Source: Perkinsus olseni (taxonomy: Eukaryota > Perkinsozoa > Perkinsida > Perkinsidae). From it: a stretch of DNA of 64,000 bases. Below, piece after piece: positions 33,961 to 44,555 of the stretch. The DNA is taken from the NCBI GenBank assembly GCA_013115135.1, contig JABANP010000039.1, positions 62,001-126,000 on the forward strand, read 5' to 3'. The translations under genes were made by a program, and so were the position numbers. A model generated the notes under the pieces. The model ran no database searches. It was not told the DNA's origin and saw nothing but the letters and a program-made list of their open reading frames with translations. Each line of letters begins with the position of its first letter. The stretch's first letter is position 1.

Positions 33961-35024
33961 TGACGGCTGAAGTTCCTCAGAGCGACTAGTAGCCATCACT
34001 GAGGACTCATCAGCATCAACTTATGTTTGCCTTGCTTTCGGTGCGCGTCTTGTTAGGAACGCGACTTAACTGTTCTTTGTTGCAACATAGCTCACCCCAA
34101 GATAGTGACAGTGTTGCAGGCCAGTGGTTTGCGATAGGCGTGAAGGCCATAGGTGCTCCCCATGGACGTCGTCCCGGAGCTAAGAAGGGTCCGGTTAGTA
34201 CCAACCATCTGGTACTTGTTTGGTTTGTCGATTCACGCGGGATTTGTAGTAATGTCGTTCAGTTGCTATGACTAGTGGCGCAACGTTCAATCGTGGAGGT
34301 TAACTCGCACCGGGACACCTGGTTCGGGTGACGCGATCGACTATCGCGTAGCGGAAATCATACCAAACTAGTTTGATTACGCTTTTATCACCTCACGTCG
34401 GATGCAAGCGTTGTTGGGATCGTTGTCCCTTACTTTTCATCCACTGTAGGAACGCTTATTTGGAAGAATTATAGGAAGAACTCAACTGTAAATATGATAG
34501 TAGGCTCACCCGAAGCTATATGTGCAGTATAGAGGCCACATAGTGACGACCATAGTGAACGGCGTTGATTGAACGCTATGCAACAGCTACCACCTGGGCT
34601 CAGTACTACTTAGCTGTTAGACTATCACCGCTGCAACTACCTCTGCTGCTACTGCGTATCATTAGTCTCAGACAACCCTCTGACCTCATTCTACGCCTTG
34701 CACTCGCGTGCATGATTATGCGTTCTAGGCTAGAACTCACGCTAGGCTAGATTACGCTATAGAAACTCATTATCGATCAACTCTCCTTCAGTCCGATTTC
34801 ACCTGTCTTTAAACCCCGTCTCAAAAACCGTACTGTAGGTGGATGATCGCCCTCTGCGATGAAGTATTGGTCGTTTCTGTGGGTGAGTTGTGTCCTTGGC
34901 TATTGCTCATTGCCTCAGCGAATATGCACTGTAACTCAGTACAAGTACGAGATTCGGAGGGTATATGCTCATCTGTGGTTTACTGTACGTATACAGCATA
35001 CTGTCAGTTCGTATTAGAGAATCC
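33961..35024. other. gene-free stretch between the protease pseudogene and the intact protease
   Basis: Short frames only. It may contain unreadable remains of the 3' half of the pseudogene and the promoter of the intact gene. Confidence 0.4.
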
Positions 35025-36140
35025 ATGTCGCGAGTCCTGCCGATTCGTCAACGTCTCATCCTTCTCATGTTAACCTTGTGGGGTATTCTACAAGAGGGCT
35101 TTGGTCAAGTCTTGAGGCAGCTTATCAGACGCACGAAGTTTGATGATAGCGGTTCCTCGCTCTACGCTTACTTGGTCATTGATAACCAACAGCTCTATGT
35201 CATCGTGGACACTGGCAGCGCTGAACTTACTGCCATCTGGAAGGATTGGTATGATCAGGTTCCGTTTACTATAGGATGCAGTAATCTGCAAGTCGGTTGC
35301 TATGCTTGTCCGCTAGGTTGCGACTCCAGTCAAACTTCAATATTCAGATATGGATTGAAGGAGGTCGACGTTTTCCCATGGCACGGTACACTGCAATTGG
35401 GGCATAACTTCGTTGGCAGTGTTGATTTTGCTTTGATTAAGGATCAGAGGCCCCCGCCTCCGTCACGACCAGCTGGTAACATCCTCGGCCTAGCTCCAAA
35501 TTCCCATGGGCAGTATCCTTCCGTGATGGCGCAGTTACACAGACAATCTAAGGTGTCCAGTCTAACGTTCGCTATTCACTTGGGCCGGCCCCCAGCGGGG
35601 AGCTTCGAGTCCAATGGAGAGCTCTTGCTGGGGGGAGGAGACGAGGCGTTGTATGTAAAACCTCTCAGATTTGTGAGGTTCACCAACCCGGCGGAACTGA
35701 GAGTCAGACTAAGATCACTGCAGGTCGGTGATGGTGCGTTTCTGCATGCCATTAATCATGATCTACTAATCGATACTGGTACTAACTTCCTCATCGCGCC
35801 CCGTCAGTACAGAGACTTCCTGGTAAAAGAGATCGAATTCCAAGCCTCGAGGAGGGCGCGCACTGCTGTGAGGATTGTGTGGAACCCCAACTTCAAGGAG
35901 TATGTCTTCGACTGCGCATATGCTGTCCATCTACCAACAATAACGTTTACCTTGGGGTCGGGGGACGTTCCACTTACTATCCATCCAGCTGCCTACAGCA
36001 ATGAGATCACGAATACATGTTGGATCGCCATAACTCCTAGTTGTGACAATTCCTGGATACTACCTGACAAGACACTCTTCGGTAACTACCTAGAGTTCCA
36101 ACCGCAGAACGCTAGAGTCGGCATAGCCAAGTTGAAGTAG
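35025..36140 (+). CDS. pepsin-like aspartic protease (family A1), secreted
   Basis: 371 residues in one exon. ATG 35025 gives a signal peptide (MSRVLPIRQRLILLMLTLWG, then ILQEGFGQ). The first active-site loop is YVIVDTGSAELTAIW. A flap-like region and a hydrophobic core (AGNILGLAPNSHGQYPSV) follow, then the second active-site loop HDLLIDTGTNFLIAP, and ILPDKTLFGNYLEF near the end, the usual pepsin pattern. Both catalytic Asp residues are present. No long propeptide and no C-terminal membrane anchor are obvious. The family cleaves peptide bonds at acid pH; here it would act in the secretory pathway or outside the cell. An in-frame upstream start at 34965 is less likely because it precedes the signal peptide. 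Confidence 0.85.
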   Translation: MSRVLPIRQRLILLMLTLWGILQEGFGQVLRQLIRRTKFDDSGSSLYAYLVIDNQQLYVIVDTGSAELTAIWKDWYDQVPFTIGCSNLQVGCYACPLGCDSSQTSIFRYGLKEVDVFPWHGTLQLGHNFVGSVDFALIKDQRPPPPSRPAGNILGLAPNSHGQYPSVMAQLHRQSKVSSLTFAIHLGRPPAGSFESNGELLLGGGDEALYVKPLRFVRFTNPAELRVRLRSLQVGDGAFLHAINHDLLIDTGTNFLIAPRQYRDFLVKEIEFQASRRARTAVRIVWNPNFKEYVFDCAYAVHLPTITFTLGSGDVPLTIHPAAYSNEITNTCWIAITPSCDNSWILPDKTLFGNYLEFQPQNARVGIAKLK

Positions 36141-36176
36141 TGATGAAGTGGCACGGAATATAGAGTTTTCCTTTTT

Positions 36177-36453
36177 GAAGCATCTATTGTGAACAGCTAT
36201 TCATCACCACTGAGGGTTTTCTTCTTTGAAGCATCAATTGTCAACAGCTACTCATTGCCACTGAGGGTTTTCTTCTTTGAAGCATCTATTGTCAACAGCT
36301 ACTCATTGCCACTGAGGGTTTTCTTCTTTGAAGCATCTATTGTCAACAGCTACTCATTGCCACTGAGGGTTTTCTTCTTTGAAGCATCAATTGTCAACAG
36401 CTACTCATTGCCACTGAGGGTTTTCTTCTTTGAAGCATCTATTGTCAACAGCT
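36177..36453 (+). repeat. 51-bp minisatellite (about 5.4 units)
   Basis: Unit runs GAAGCATCTATTGTCAACAG through CTACTCATTGCCACTGAGGG to TTTTCTTCTTT. It starts 37 bp after the protease stop, so it probably lies in the 3' UTR. Its 17-codon period keeps frames open, which explains the 98-codon frame across it. Confidence 0.9.
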
Positions 36454-37099
36454 CGTTTTTCTCCTCAATTTGTATCGTTTGTTGACGCGCTCATCGCCGT
36501 CAGCCGACGATCAACTCAAGTCAGAATTGGTTTTGCGTTGACAAGGCTTGAATTGGTCAATGTAGCGGAATCGGGAGTGATGGGATTGAACCGCAGGGCA
36601 GGGAAATAATTGCCTCCAAAAGCATGATGCTGGAAGCTTAAAAGGATGTTGCACGTCTCAGAAGACAATTACCTCGTTCTTGCATCGCGGACATGCGAAG
36701 ACATGGTTACGCACATATTCTATCAGTCGTTATCGAAGCGACTTTTGAATCACTTCGAGTACTCCGGCTGAGCTGCTCAATGGGTGACGGTGATGGCAAG
36801 AAGCACCCATATGGCTGGACGTGGCGGTCGATATCGTGCCACTGCACCATCTGCTCAGCTTTACTCTCACACGCAACACCACTTGGCCAAAGACTGAACA
36901 CTGTTAGCACGAACAATGGTATCAAACTGGAGGATGGTAAGTCAACCTTTTAAGAGCCTTCTTGGCGGGTATGTCGTAGTGGTCTGTTAGAAGCCCCTTC
37001 ACGTGTCGAGCCGGGTCTGCCGCCATACAGACCCCAGATGTCATCGTCGCTGAGATCCTCCACAAGCACCGTTCCTGAGCAGACACGGCAATGACAACT
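36454..37099. other. intergenic stretch
   Basis: A plus-strand frame (36693-36953) contains CHCTICSALL and ends near a GTAAGT, but nothing more supports a gene. Confidence 0.35.
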
Positions 37100-38707
37100 T
37101 CAAAGGTGCAAAGATCGGCTACCCGGTGACACACTCCCGCCAGAGGGCTTCTGATCTCGAACGCGCCGGATTAATTGCGGCCATCTGAGCAAATACTGGT
37201 CTTGCCTGTACACTGAAGCTGAGCTCACTTGGCACGGCCGTCGACTAGTGTACACAGGGCACTCTTGTAGGCCATCATAGGGGAGGCGTTGTAGCCACCG
37301 AGGTCCCACAGCGAATAACCCATCGACCTACCGAGTTGAGTTTTGTGTGGATTTTATCCGACCTCAACGGACTTACTTTAGCCAAGTGCAGGTGGCAAAT
37401 CCTAATATGAATCCTGGCTGGTACTTTCTGTATCGATCATCGTAGTAACGTGTGGCCACGTAAACCGAGGTCCCCACAGGATGGGCAAAATCACAGGCGA
37501 GAAGAGTCTTCTTGGACGGCTCGGAGGTGTCGTGCAACCAGAGCTCAAAAACAAACATCCGGCCGGAAGCTATCCAGGTCCGCCAGAGGGCTTCTAAGGG
37601 TGCGGACAGCCAACACTCGTCGCCCTTCCGATCCTTGAGGTCACCGATGCACGTGTTCGGGCTCTGTACTGACGGATAGGGAGACCTTCCGGTGACCATT
37701 GGGACCTGCAAGCTGATCCAATACGAAGGTTACTGATTATCATTCGACCTACCCTTCTGCAACTGCCTCAGCAGCCGACAGACATCCTTCAGTCTGTTCA
37801 CTCGACGCTTGGATAGTTCAGGAGGGAAGTCTAGCGAGCACACAGCTCGAGCTCTCTCACACACCCCACAGAGAGCATCTCGGCCAAGCCCTTGGGGATC
37901 CATCAGCTGACTACCTGACCACTCATGCCTTCCGTGAGCGACAACCCTCGCACAACTTACTGTGGTTAACACTCTGTTGCTGGTCTCCGGAGTACTGCTG
38001 CGTTTGGCCAGCGTACCCAATACCAGCGTATAGAAGCGAGCCTAAAACTTCGCTCATCGTGTCTACGGACTCCATGCTAGACAGAAAGGGCATCATAGGT
38101 CCCTTGGAGATCGCGAAGCCGCCGCCCGTGGCCGCCTCCGACCCGTGCAGTAACATGGTGTCTAGACCGGGGTCCAGTGGATTGATCATGAAAGTCGGCG
38201 GCCATATTTTGTGAGGAGTATCGACCGTACCACGCTGACTGACCATCACCATCGAGCTCATCCAGTCACTGAGGGTACCTCCACTGGAGGCCATCTCGGA
38301 CACTACAAGCGGGTCATCGATGATGCCCTTATTGAGCTGCTTGGCAAGTTTGATCTCGAGCACCGCTCCGCCATTTTTGAGAGTAACCATCGTCAACATT
38401 GGCATCACCATAATAGAGATCTGCAGCGTCCATCAGCTGCTGCAACAACTTCAATAACCTGTCCCTAGCCGCGGGTGTCAGGGAAAGAAACCGTGCTCTC
38501 TCGAAGGCCACTACAGCATCATGAAATCTACTCCAGCTTTCCGACCGCCCAGTGAGCTGAGCCGAGGTTAGCATGTCGCGCAGGGAACCTTGGAAAACAC
38601 GTGTGACGCCTCTTGCTGGATGGAGCCCTGTCGCTAGTACCAACCAGCTGCCCCATGGCTGTCCCGTCCTGATACTCAAGCACCCTGTCGAGTAGATCTC
38701 TGCACAT
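37100..38707 (-). CDS. split gene with a possible leucyl/phenylalanyl-tRNA-protein transferase-like C-terminal domain
   Basis: The C-terminal exons read GRMFVFELW, LLACDFAHPVGTSVYVATRYY, PGFILGFA and, after an intron, SLWDLGGYNASPMMAYKSAL. The order (E-x-W, then LxxxD/GxxGxxVY, then GFxLWDxG..YK) resembles the GNAT-like core of Aat (L/F-transferase), an N-degron enzyme, though I place it by pattern only. The N-terminal part (ARFLSLTPAARDRLLKLLQQL; GGFAISKGPMMPFLSSMESV) is not recognised. Joins include a 23-nt segment (37206-37228) and a 25-nt segment (38616-38640), each bounded by GT and AG and each needed for frame. The ATG at 38707 is the best start; upstream exons are possible. It stops at 37100. 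Confidence 0.45.
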
Positions 38708-38807
38708 GGGTATAACCTGGGCACTGGCCACTCTAGCGATCAGCGATTGCTCCGACTGAGGCAAACATCATCATCATCCAGAAGTGAGGTTAGACCGCTC
38801 TATTCCC

Positions 38808-39473
38808 TCAGAAGTCAGAGGTTAGCCCTCCTGGATTGCCTTCGGTTCCCAGCAGCACTACCTGCCATTGTTCATCATCCATGATCTCCATTACTCCAAC
38901 CACAGCCCCAGCAAGGTCCTCATTCCACTCGCCGTAGCACTCAGGATCGAAGCTCCCATTAGCCGACTTACGAGTCCGCCAGGCAAAGGTAGAAGCATCC
39001 TGGTACTCATCGAGAGCACTGCCGAAGCGCGACACATGGGTCGTAGCAACGAACCCGTACACCGACCCTTCGCCAGCCACCCCGTCCCTAACTGTCACGC
39101 TGTAATAACCGTAGCTGGGCGGCCTTAGCGTTATGCCGTAGCCCGGTGACGTGAGGAGATCTACGGACTCGCCGCAGGGGAGGGTCAACGTTGCTGTGGA
39201 AGTGTCGGTGATGTGAGTATGCTCCAACTCCACGAAAGTCGTGCCGGCCAGAATGGCGCGCTCCTGCCGAGTATCGTATTCTCGCATGAGATCTTCGTTA
39301 ATACTCTTGGCTGGTTTGACCTTGTATACCATCGAGGCAGACTGGCTAGGGTTTACTTCGTGCTGGATTTCGGTGAGGAGTGGTACCAAGTGCTTACGAC
39401 TCGACTCATCCGCGAGGATGCAGTCGATGGCTTCCTGGTCGACATCTGGGAATTGGTATTTATTAAATGACAT
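38808..39473 (-). CDS. unknown protein, 221 residues
   Basis: Single open frame from ATG 39473 (MSFNKYQFPDVDQEAIDCIL) to a TGA or TAA at 38808. Mixed composition with no signal peptide or membrane segment. Several beta-like stretches (FVELEHTHITDTSTATLTLP; YGYYSVTVRDG; SVYGFVATTHVS) and an acidic end (EIMDDEQWQVVLLG). The length, the ATG and the balanced composition support a real gene. It lies 101 bp upstream of, and on the same strand as, the Aat-like gene. I do not recognise the family. Confidence 0.6.
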   Translation of the reverse strand: MSFNKYQFPDVDQEAIDCILADESSRKHLVPLLTEIQHEVNPSQSASMVYKVKPAKSINEDLMREYDTRQERAILAGTTFVELEHTHITDTSTATLTLPCGESVDLLTSPGYGITLRPPSYGYYSVTVRDGVAGEGSVYGFVATTHVSRFGSALDEYQDASTFAWRTRKSANGSFDPECYGEWNEDLAGAVVGVMEIMDDEQWQVVLLGTEGNPGGLTSDF

Positions 39474-39784
39474 AAAAAACTTGCATCACCAGAAGTATTT
39501 ATGCTGAGGGTTCCGACCCGTCAAAAAACTACTACTGGTCGCAAGCGTTCAGCAGTTGCCGGTAAGTACAGAGCACTCTGATACGGTCCAACATCGACGA
39601 TAGGATTGAACCCTGTACCTTCCGGTCAACAGCCTAGCGCGCACCCACTGAACCAACTGTTCTTGTAAACACAACGAGCGCAGATGATAACATGCAAGCG
39701 CAATAGTCGAAGAAATGGTAATAACGTCACGCGAAATGATATATGTGCCGACAACAAAAAGTAATAATCCGCGGCTATGGAGCG
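39474..39784. other. intergenic region with a worn tRNA-like sequence
   Basis: On the minus strand, about 39667 down to 39595, the sequence has a D-arm-like GGTTCAGTGGGT, a CTGTTGA loop (anticodon GTT would be Asn) and GGGTTCAATCC as T arm, but the stems do not pair well. Otherwise no gene. Confidence 0.3.
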
Positions 39785-40924
39785 TCATACACTGTCCCTC
39801 CTCTCCTCTATCCGACTGGGAGGTACATCCACCACCCGATACCCTTGGAGCCACTCCCCGAAGTCCCCAGTCGACACCACCTTAGTCAGCTTACTGCGTC
39901 CACTAGTTGCCTTACTGCGAGAATATACGGACACTTGCAAGACCAACAAGCAAACCAACAGGAACGGTACCGTAGCGAAGTCACGGTGGCCTGCTAGCCA
40001 TGACAATACGTAAAGTATTGGGGCAGCGAGAGCACTGCAAATGTACTTGGCGGTCGCTGATACGCTCTTAAAGACGTAGGCCGTGATCCATCCATTGGCA
40101 ACTATAACGATGAAGGCTATCCAAGACTGGAGATTCATACCAGTATTCAAAAGGCAATCACAAGTGTCAGCCTCGGCACACGCTTTCGTGAAGTCCGCAG
40201 ATTCACACAGTGGCTTTGAGCCGAGTACGTTGGTCGGCCCATGGATCGCCAGCAGGCCGAGAAAAGTGAGGACGAAACTGATGAGTTTGAATCGAGCAGC
40301 TGTAGCGTAGAAGCCTCTGTTGTCTCCCTTCATGAGCCACTCTAGGTATACTGCACATACGGACGATAAGAGAGCCTTGGAGACGCTCCACGGGATGGCA
40401 GTGGCGTCCATGCCGTCCCCTTGCGACTCGGTCAGTGTGAAGGCCACTGCACATAGCACAACACCGATGAGCGAGTGGAGGTTGTCCATACTGCGGCCCA
40501 GGACGTAATAAGAAAGTACAGCTACCAGCAGCAGCCTAGTCTGAGCCACTACTGACATAGTTGGACTATTGCCATGATCGATAGCCTGTAGTGTAGAGAG
40601 GTCACTGACGGTATAAAGGACAGCTAACGGAGTCATCAACTTCAAGTCCTGCCAAGTCATGCCCCAGCCTTCACTGCCCCGACCCCGTTTACTACGTACG
40701 TATTCGGCCGTGCACGCCATGAGTGTGCCGATGAGATGGTCGGCCAGCATGAAGGCTGCTATTGCGTAGGAGTAGGCGGGACGGGTAGCGATGACGCTGC
40801 CTGTCCGGGAGTCCACGGTGTAGAGGGTTGTGGTCTTGGAGTTGTCCACCGCCCAGGGGCCGATGACGCACACTACTAGGCAAGTTGCTAGTGTAAGATA
40901 CGATGATGATGACGGTGTTGCCAT
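39785..40924 (-). CDS. nucleotide-sugar transporter (SLC35A-like, DMT superfamily)
   Basis: 379 residues from ATG 40924 (a GTG seven codons upstream is not needed). About ten hydrophobic segments are spread over the length. The central motif region LKLMTPLAVLYTVSDLSTLQAIDHGNSPTMSVVAQTRLLLVAVLSYY matches the CMP-sialic acid/UDP-galactose transporter type (PAxLYxxxNNLxxxAxxxLxxxxxQxxxKIxxTAxxS). Then follow SSVCAVYLEWLMKG and ANGWITAYVFKSVSATAKYICSALAAP. In the family the protein exchanges a nucleotide sugar for nucleoside monophosphate across the Golgi or ER membrane. It would supply sugar donors for the heavily Thr/Ser-rich secreted proteins that abound in this window. Substrate cannot be told. 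A luminal loop has paired Cys (CAEADTCDC). Confidence 0.8.
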   Translation of the reverse strand: MATPSSSSYLTLATCLVVCVIGPWAVDNSKTTTLYTVDSRTGSVIATRPAYSYAIAAFMLADHLIGTLMACTAEYVRSKRGRGSEGWGMTWQDLKLMTPLAVLYTVSDLSTLQAIDHGNSPTMSVVAQTRLLLVAVLSYYVLGRSMDNLHSLIGVVLCAVAFTLTESQGDGMDATAIPWSVSKALLSSVCAVYLEWLMKGDNRGFYATAARFKLISFVLTFLGLLAIHGPTNVLGSKPLCESADFTKACAEADTCDCLLNTGMNLQSWIAFIVIVANGWITAYVFKSVSATAKYICSALAAPILYVLSWLAGHRDFATVPFLLVCLLVLQVSVYSRSKATSGRSKLTKVVSTGDFGEWLQGYRVVDVPPSRIEERRDSV

Positions 40925-41832
40925 CGGAATGAACAGCTCAAGCACTACAACCCGAAAGCTTCATAAAGATGAATGCAAGGCGAAGCGTAGAAGAGGCAAG
41001 TACGACACTGTGGGCACGATAACAGCAGTTATCATGGCACAAGCCCAACAAGCATTGATAGACGAGTAATGGCCATAATACTGTCACAAGCAGCTATGCC
41101 ACCGTCATGATGTCTCCGGTGGGCTTGGTAGCAACCCTTGGCCGCCGACCAGCGTTGCTCATGAAAATTCATTACCACCAAGGCTGCCACGGGGTTCGAC
41201 ACGCTAGCTCCATTGCTGTGAATCACTACTTCTCGGAATTACTTGGATTCGAGAAGACCAGTAGCCAAACTATGTATGTTCTGAGTGAGATTTTCAATCG
41301 TCCTTCTGACTTTTGAAGTGCCTTCGAGTCGCTGCTATATCGATAGTCATCTCCTTAGTTGAAGGTCAGTAAACCGAGGGTCAATATTCACCTCTTTTTT
41401 CAACCTCGTTCTGAACTCACCAGTATCCGCATGCGGTCCCCGAGTCGTAATTTTTATCACCGAAGACATCACCTTTCGCTGTTTGGATTGCTTCCGAGAT
41501 TGGATCCAGGACGCTCTTATTTCAATAGGCCTCTCCCTGATAAACAGCCAGTGAATCAAGCATCATTATTAACCCGATAAACTCAGCCCCATAGTAATCT
41601 GATACCACCCTTGGCTACGACGCGCAGATGGAATTTCGCTGCGCCAAAGTGATCGATTACGATTGAGCTCCCGAGACGTGGAGACTCCTGTGGGAGAGTG
41701 CATGTGCGCATTTTGATCTCGGCCGGTTGCATCGCTGGAAGTCCACTTGTGCTCTATTCGTACGCGTGTGATGGATTTTCTTGTGCAGTTGCCGGTGGTT
41801 GTTTTTGTTGTGGCATAACTTCCCTCTACACT
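40925..41832. other. divergent intergenic region
   Basis: Between the transporter (-) and the zinc-motif gene (+). No convincing gene; presumably contains both 5' control regions. Confidence 0.4.
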
Positions 41833-43125
41833 ATGCGTTGCCCAATGAAGTCACCAAGCCAGGCTCCTCGTTCCTGGACTCCTCGCGTATCGAGGACTCC
41901 TACCACGACTAAGTCAAGGCGCTCTCAAGCAGCACCAGTGAATGCTGGCCAGAGCAAGTTGACGATATCGCAGTTGAAGTCGATGGTGGAGTCCCACGAG
42001 GGAAGTGCCAGGCAGTTGACGTCGGCACCGTTGCAGCGCGTCCAACTGATACCAACCCAAGTGGTGGAGCGATCGGAGCCTGCGTTGACGATAGTGGCTG
42101 GAGACCCTGGGGCTGGTAGCGTGCCCAACCCTATGTTCTCGGCTGCTGCTAGCATGAGCAGCTGCGACAACTGCAAACGCGTTGGTGTTGCCCTGTGGGA
42201 GGATGAGCTCACTGGAGAGGCGTTTTGTGACGACTGTTGGTCTATGTGGGAGGCGCAGGCTGCTGCCCAAGATGATGCTCAGCAGAGGCAGGAGACGCCT
42301 GTCGAGGATTGGTTCATGATGGACACTACGACCGACGAGGAAGGGGACTGTGATATGCTTGATGATGGTGATGATGACGACATCGACCCGCGGTGCTCTA
42401 TGGCAGTGGACCGGCGATTGGCGGTGGGCAGGCAGCTAGGCAGCAGCCCCAGCAGAATCGTCGACCAGCGCCCAATTTCGCTCAGAGGAGTTTGGTGGCC
42501 TTGGAGTTGGGCAAGAACAGCAATGATCTCTATGAGATGTGCCTGGATAAGCAACTTCTTGATGCTTATAACAATGCTGCTGTGAACCATCGTGTGCCGC
42601 TGGTGGAATCGCCAACTGGGAGCGAATCGTCGAAGGTCGAGAAGAAGGCGGCCGCCGGGAAGGGTGTTAAGTTCAACACCGGCGGAGCGGTGCGGTTCTT
42701 CGACACTGATGCCGAGCTACAGGATCCATGCAGATGTGAATTCCCGATTCGAGGTAGTAGCAAGGGGGGCTGGTCATTTCTGGATGATGGTTGGATGATA
42801 TTTGTGTTGACAGGTGAAGGAGTTTGATGGTCAGTCTTGTCACCATGCTAATTACATCGGCATGACGCGGGCAGCAGCAGCAGCCTCCGCTCAGCAGGAG
42901 CAGCGGCACATGAGCACTCTGGCCGACTACAGCTCGGACGAGCTCAAAAGTAGTGGAGTCGCTGTTCGATCTCTGAGCGATAAACCCTTTGTTCTATTCA
43001 GGTGTTGCACATCAGATGTCGAAGCCTCGTGGAGCTTGGCCCAGGCAGTAGTAGCCTTTCACTGCTGGGTGACCGCTTCTGACGATGTCGTCCGTGGTGT
43101 AGAAATGATGGCATTCAGGGTGTAG
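41833..43125 (+). CDS. unknown split gene with a CxxC...CxxC motif
   Basis: From ATG 41833 the protein is basic and Ser/Pro-rich (MRCPMKSPSQAPRSWTPRVS), then has SSCDNCKRVGVALW...AFCDDCW, two CxxC pairs about 21 residues apart, likely binding one zinc, then an acidic run (DDGDDDDID). A 47-nt intron (42393-42439) joins in frame to QQPQQNRRPAPNFAQRSL and a helical part (NSNDLYEMCLDKQLLDAYNN). A further exon after about 42814 has KEFDGQSCHHANYIGMTRAAAA and ends at 43125; its join is not settled. No family is recognised. Charge pattern and zinc motif would suit a nuclear or RNA-linked role, but that is a guess. Confidence 0.55.
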
Positions 43126-43762
43126 TGAATGCTTATAATAATTGAAGTTGTTCAACAAAAATCATAAAAAACAAAGTCAAAGTTTGTTTAGCTGAATTGG
43201 CGACGATTGACCATTGACTTTTGGCCCATTCGTTTGGCTCAAGTCTTTCATAAGGATATTATTGCCTTATTTAGCTGCTGCCGGATCCTTCACGTAAACT
43301 CTTGCCATCTGTTTTACGTGTATTTTGAGGTAGCTAATTAACATAGCACATCTACAGTTCTGCAATTGAATGGTAGCAGCCCTTCGCCAGTGTTTTCTCC
43401 TCTGCTGTCATCTCGCGTGCTCGGCAGGGGGGACCGATACTGGTCAGATACTGTCGTCAATTTTTAGCGAGCCGACGTAGCTCGGCGACCCGTAAACTAT
43501 GTGACTTTCATCATCATCCTAATCATTATTATCACTCCCTCTTCGTTACAATTATCGTCTCGTCGACTGTGGCTAGTCCCAATGAACCCCTTCCACCACC
43601 GCCAGTAGCAGCAGCGGAAGTGGACAGCTAGCGTCCTACTCGTTTCGTCTCAGCATTGATCGCTGAGTCAGATGGGAAGTTGTCTATAGTGTAACATTGC
43701 TTCGCCGTGGCGCTTTTGCTGGTGCCTCTGCCCTCCTGCTGCGGTTGGTATGATAATGATCA
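43126..43762. other. intergenic, AT-rich in its first half
   Basis: No gene seen. Confidence 0.4.
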
Positions 43763-44083
43763 TCATCGTATGAGTGACGAGGGACGTTTCTGCTTCCGGG
43801 CACCCAACCGGTGACGAGGTTTCCAAGAGATTGAGCTATCCGAGTGTGATCTTGTGTTTCGATTAATGGCATGGGTGGTTAGTTCGGGGGCGGCGGAGTA
43901 TCGGTCGGTTATTGACGAGCTCGCTAAGAAGATTTCCCCGGAGGCAATCTCACGGCGAATATTTAGAAGATCGACGAACGGTGTGGAGGAATGGTTCGGC
44001 ACCTTGGACGTATGATTCTCTATAAGGGATTCAACTGGTACTGCACTGGCAAACCCAAGCGCCACCGCCACTGTTGTTAGCAT
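43763..44083 (-). CDS. possible small secreted protein, 106 residues
   Basis: An ATG-led frame that opens with a short signal-peptide-like stretch (MLTTVAVALGFASAVP) and continues with a hydrophilic, Ser/Thr/Asn/Arg-rich sequence with one NHT and one NHS site. No family is recognised. Short length and odd composition near the end leave it doubtful. Confidence 0.35.
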   Translation of the reverse strand: MLTTVAVALGFASAVPVESLIENHTSKVPNHSSTPFVDLLNIRREIASGEIFLASSSITDRYSAAPELTTHAINRNTRSHSDSSISWKPRHRLGARKQKRPSSLIR

Positions 44084-44248
44084 AACACTTACATGTACTG
44101 AAGTAGGATGCCTCCTCCGAGAGCATGGTGATGGATATTGGGTTTGCGACGCGACTAATGGACGACGACCTCCGGGTAGCTGCCAAGCCCGGCTGGATGA
44201 TTATATTGTGCGGACGGCGTGAGCACACCTAGCGCGAGCAACGCACAC

Positions 44249-44299
44249 ATGGGGTTGCAGCACCCCGTCTAGACTCTAGACGGGGTGCTGCAACCCCAT
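44249..44299. repeat. 25-bp perfect inverted repeat with 1-nt spacer
   Basis: Left arm 44249-44273 begins ATGGGGTTGCAGCACCCC and ends GTCTAGA. After one C, the right arm 44275-44299 is its exact reverse complement. Transcribed from either strand it would give a 25-bp hairpin with almost no loop; as DNA it could form a cruciform. Confidence 0.95.
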
Positions 44300-44555
44300 G
44301 CGTCTAGACTAGCGCGTGTCGAGTATCACCGATGTGGAGGGCGTTTCATGGAGAATCGCACTGCATAGGATTTGTGTGCGTGCGTGCAAGATTCTCGCGT
44401 GGACGTTCATCACTCCACATTCCAGATCTTCTGCAGTAGTCGAGCGATTCATTCTTCGTAGCAAGCGTCTCAATCATGTCCGGATAGCATGGCTCGTATC
44501 TTGCTTCCCTCAGTAATCAATTTTTCACACTTTCTCCCGTACGTTCTCCTCAGCT

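Noticed and set aside
36189..36485. 98-codon frame with a repeated NSYSLPLRVFFFEASIV-type unit
   Set aside because: The 51-bp minisatellite period keeps every frame open; it lies in the probable 3' UTR of the protease.
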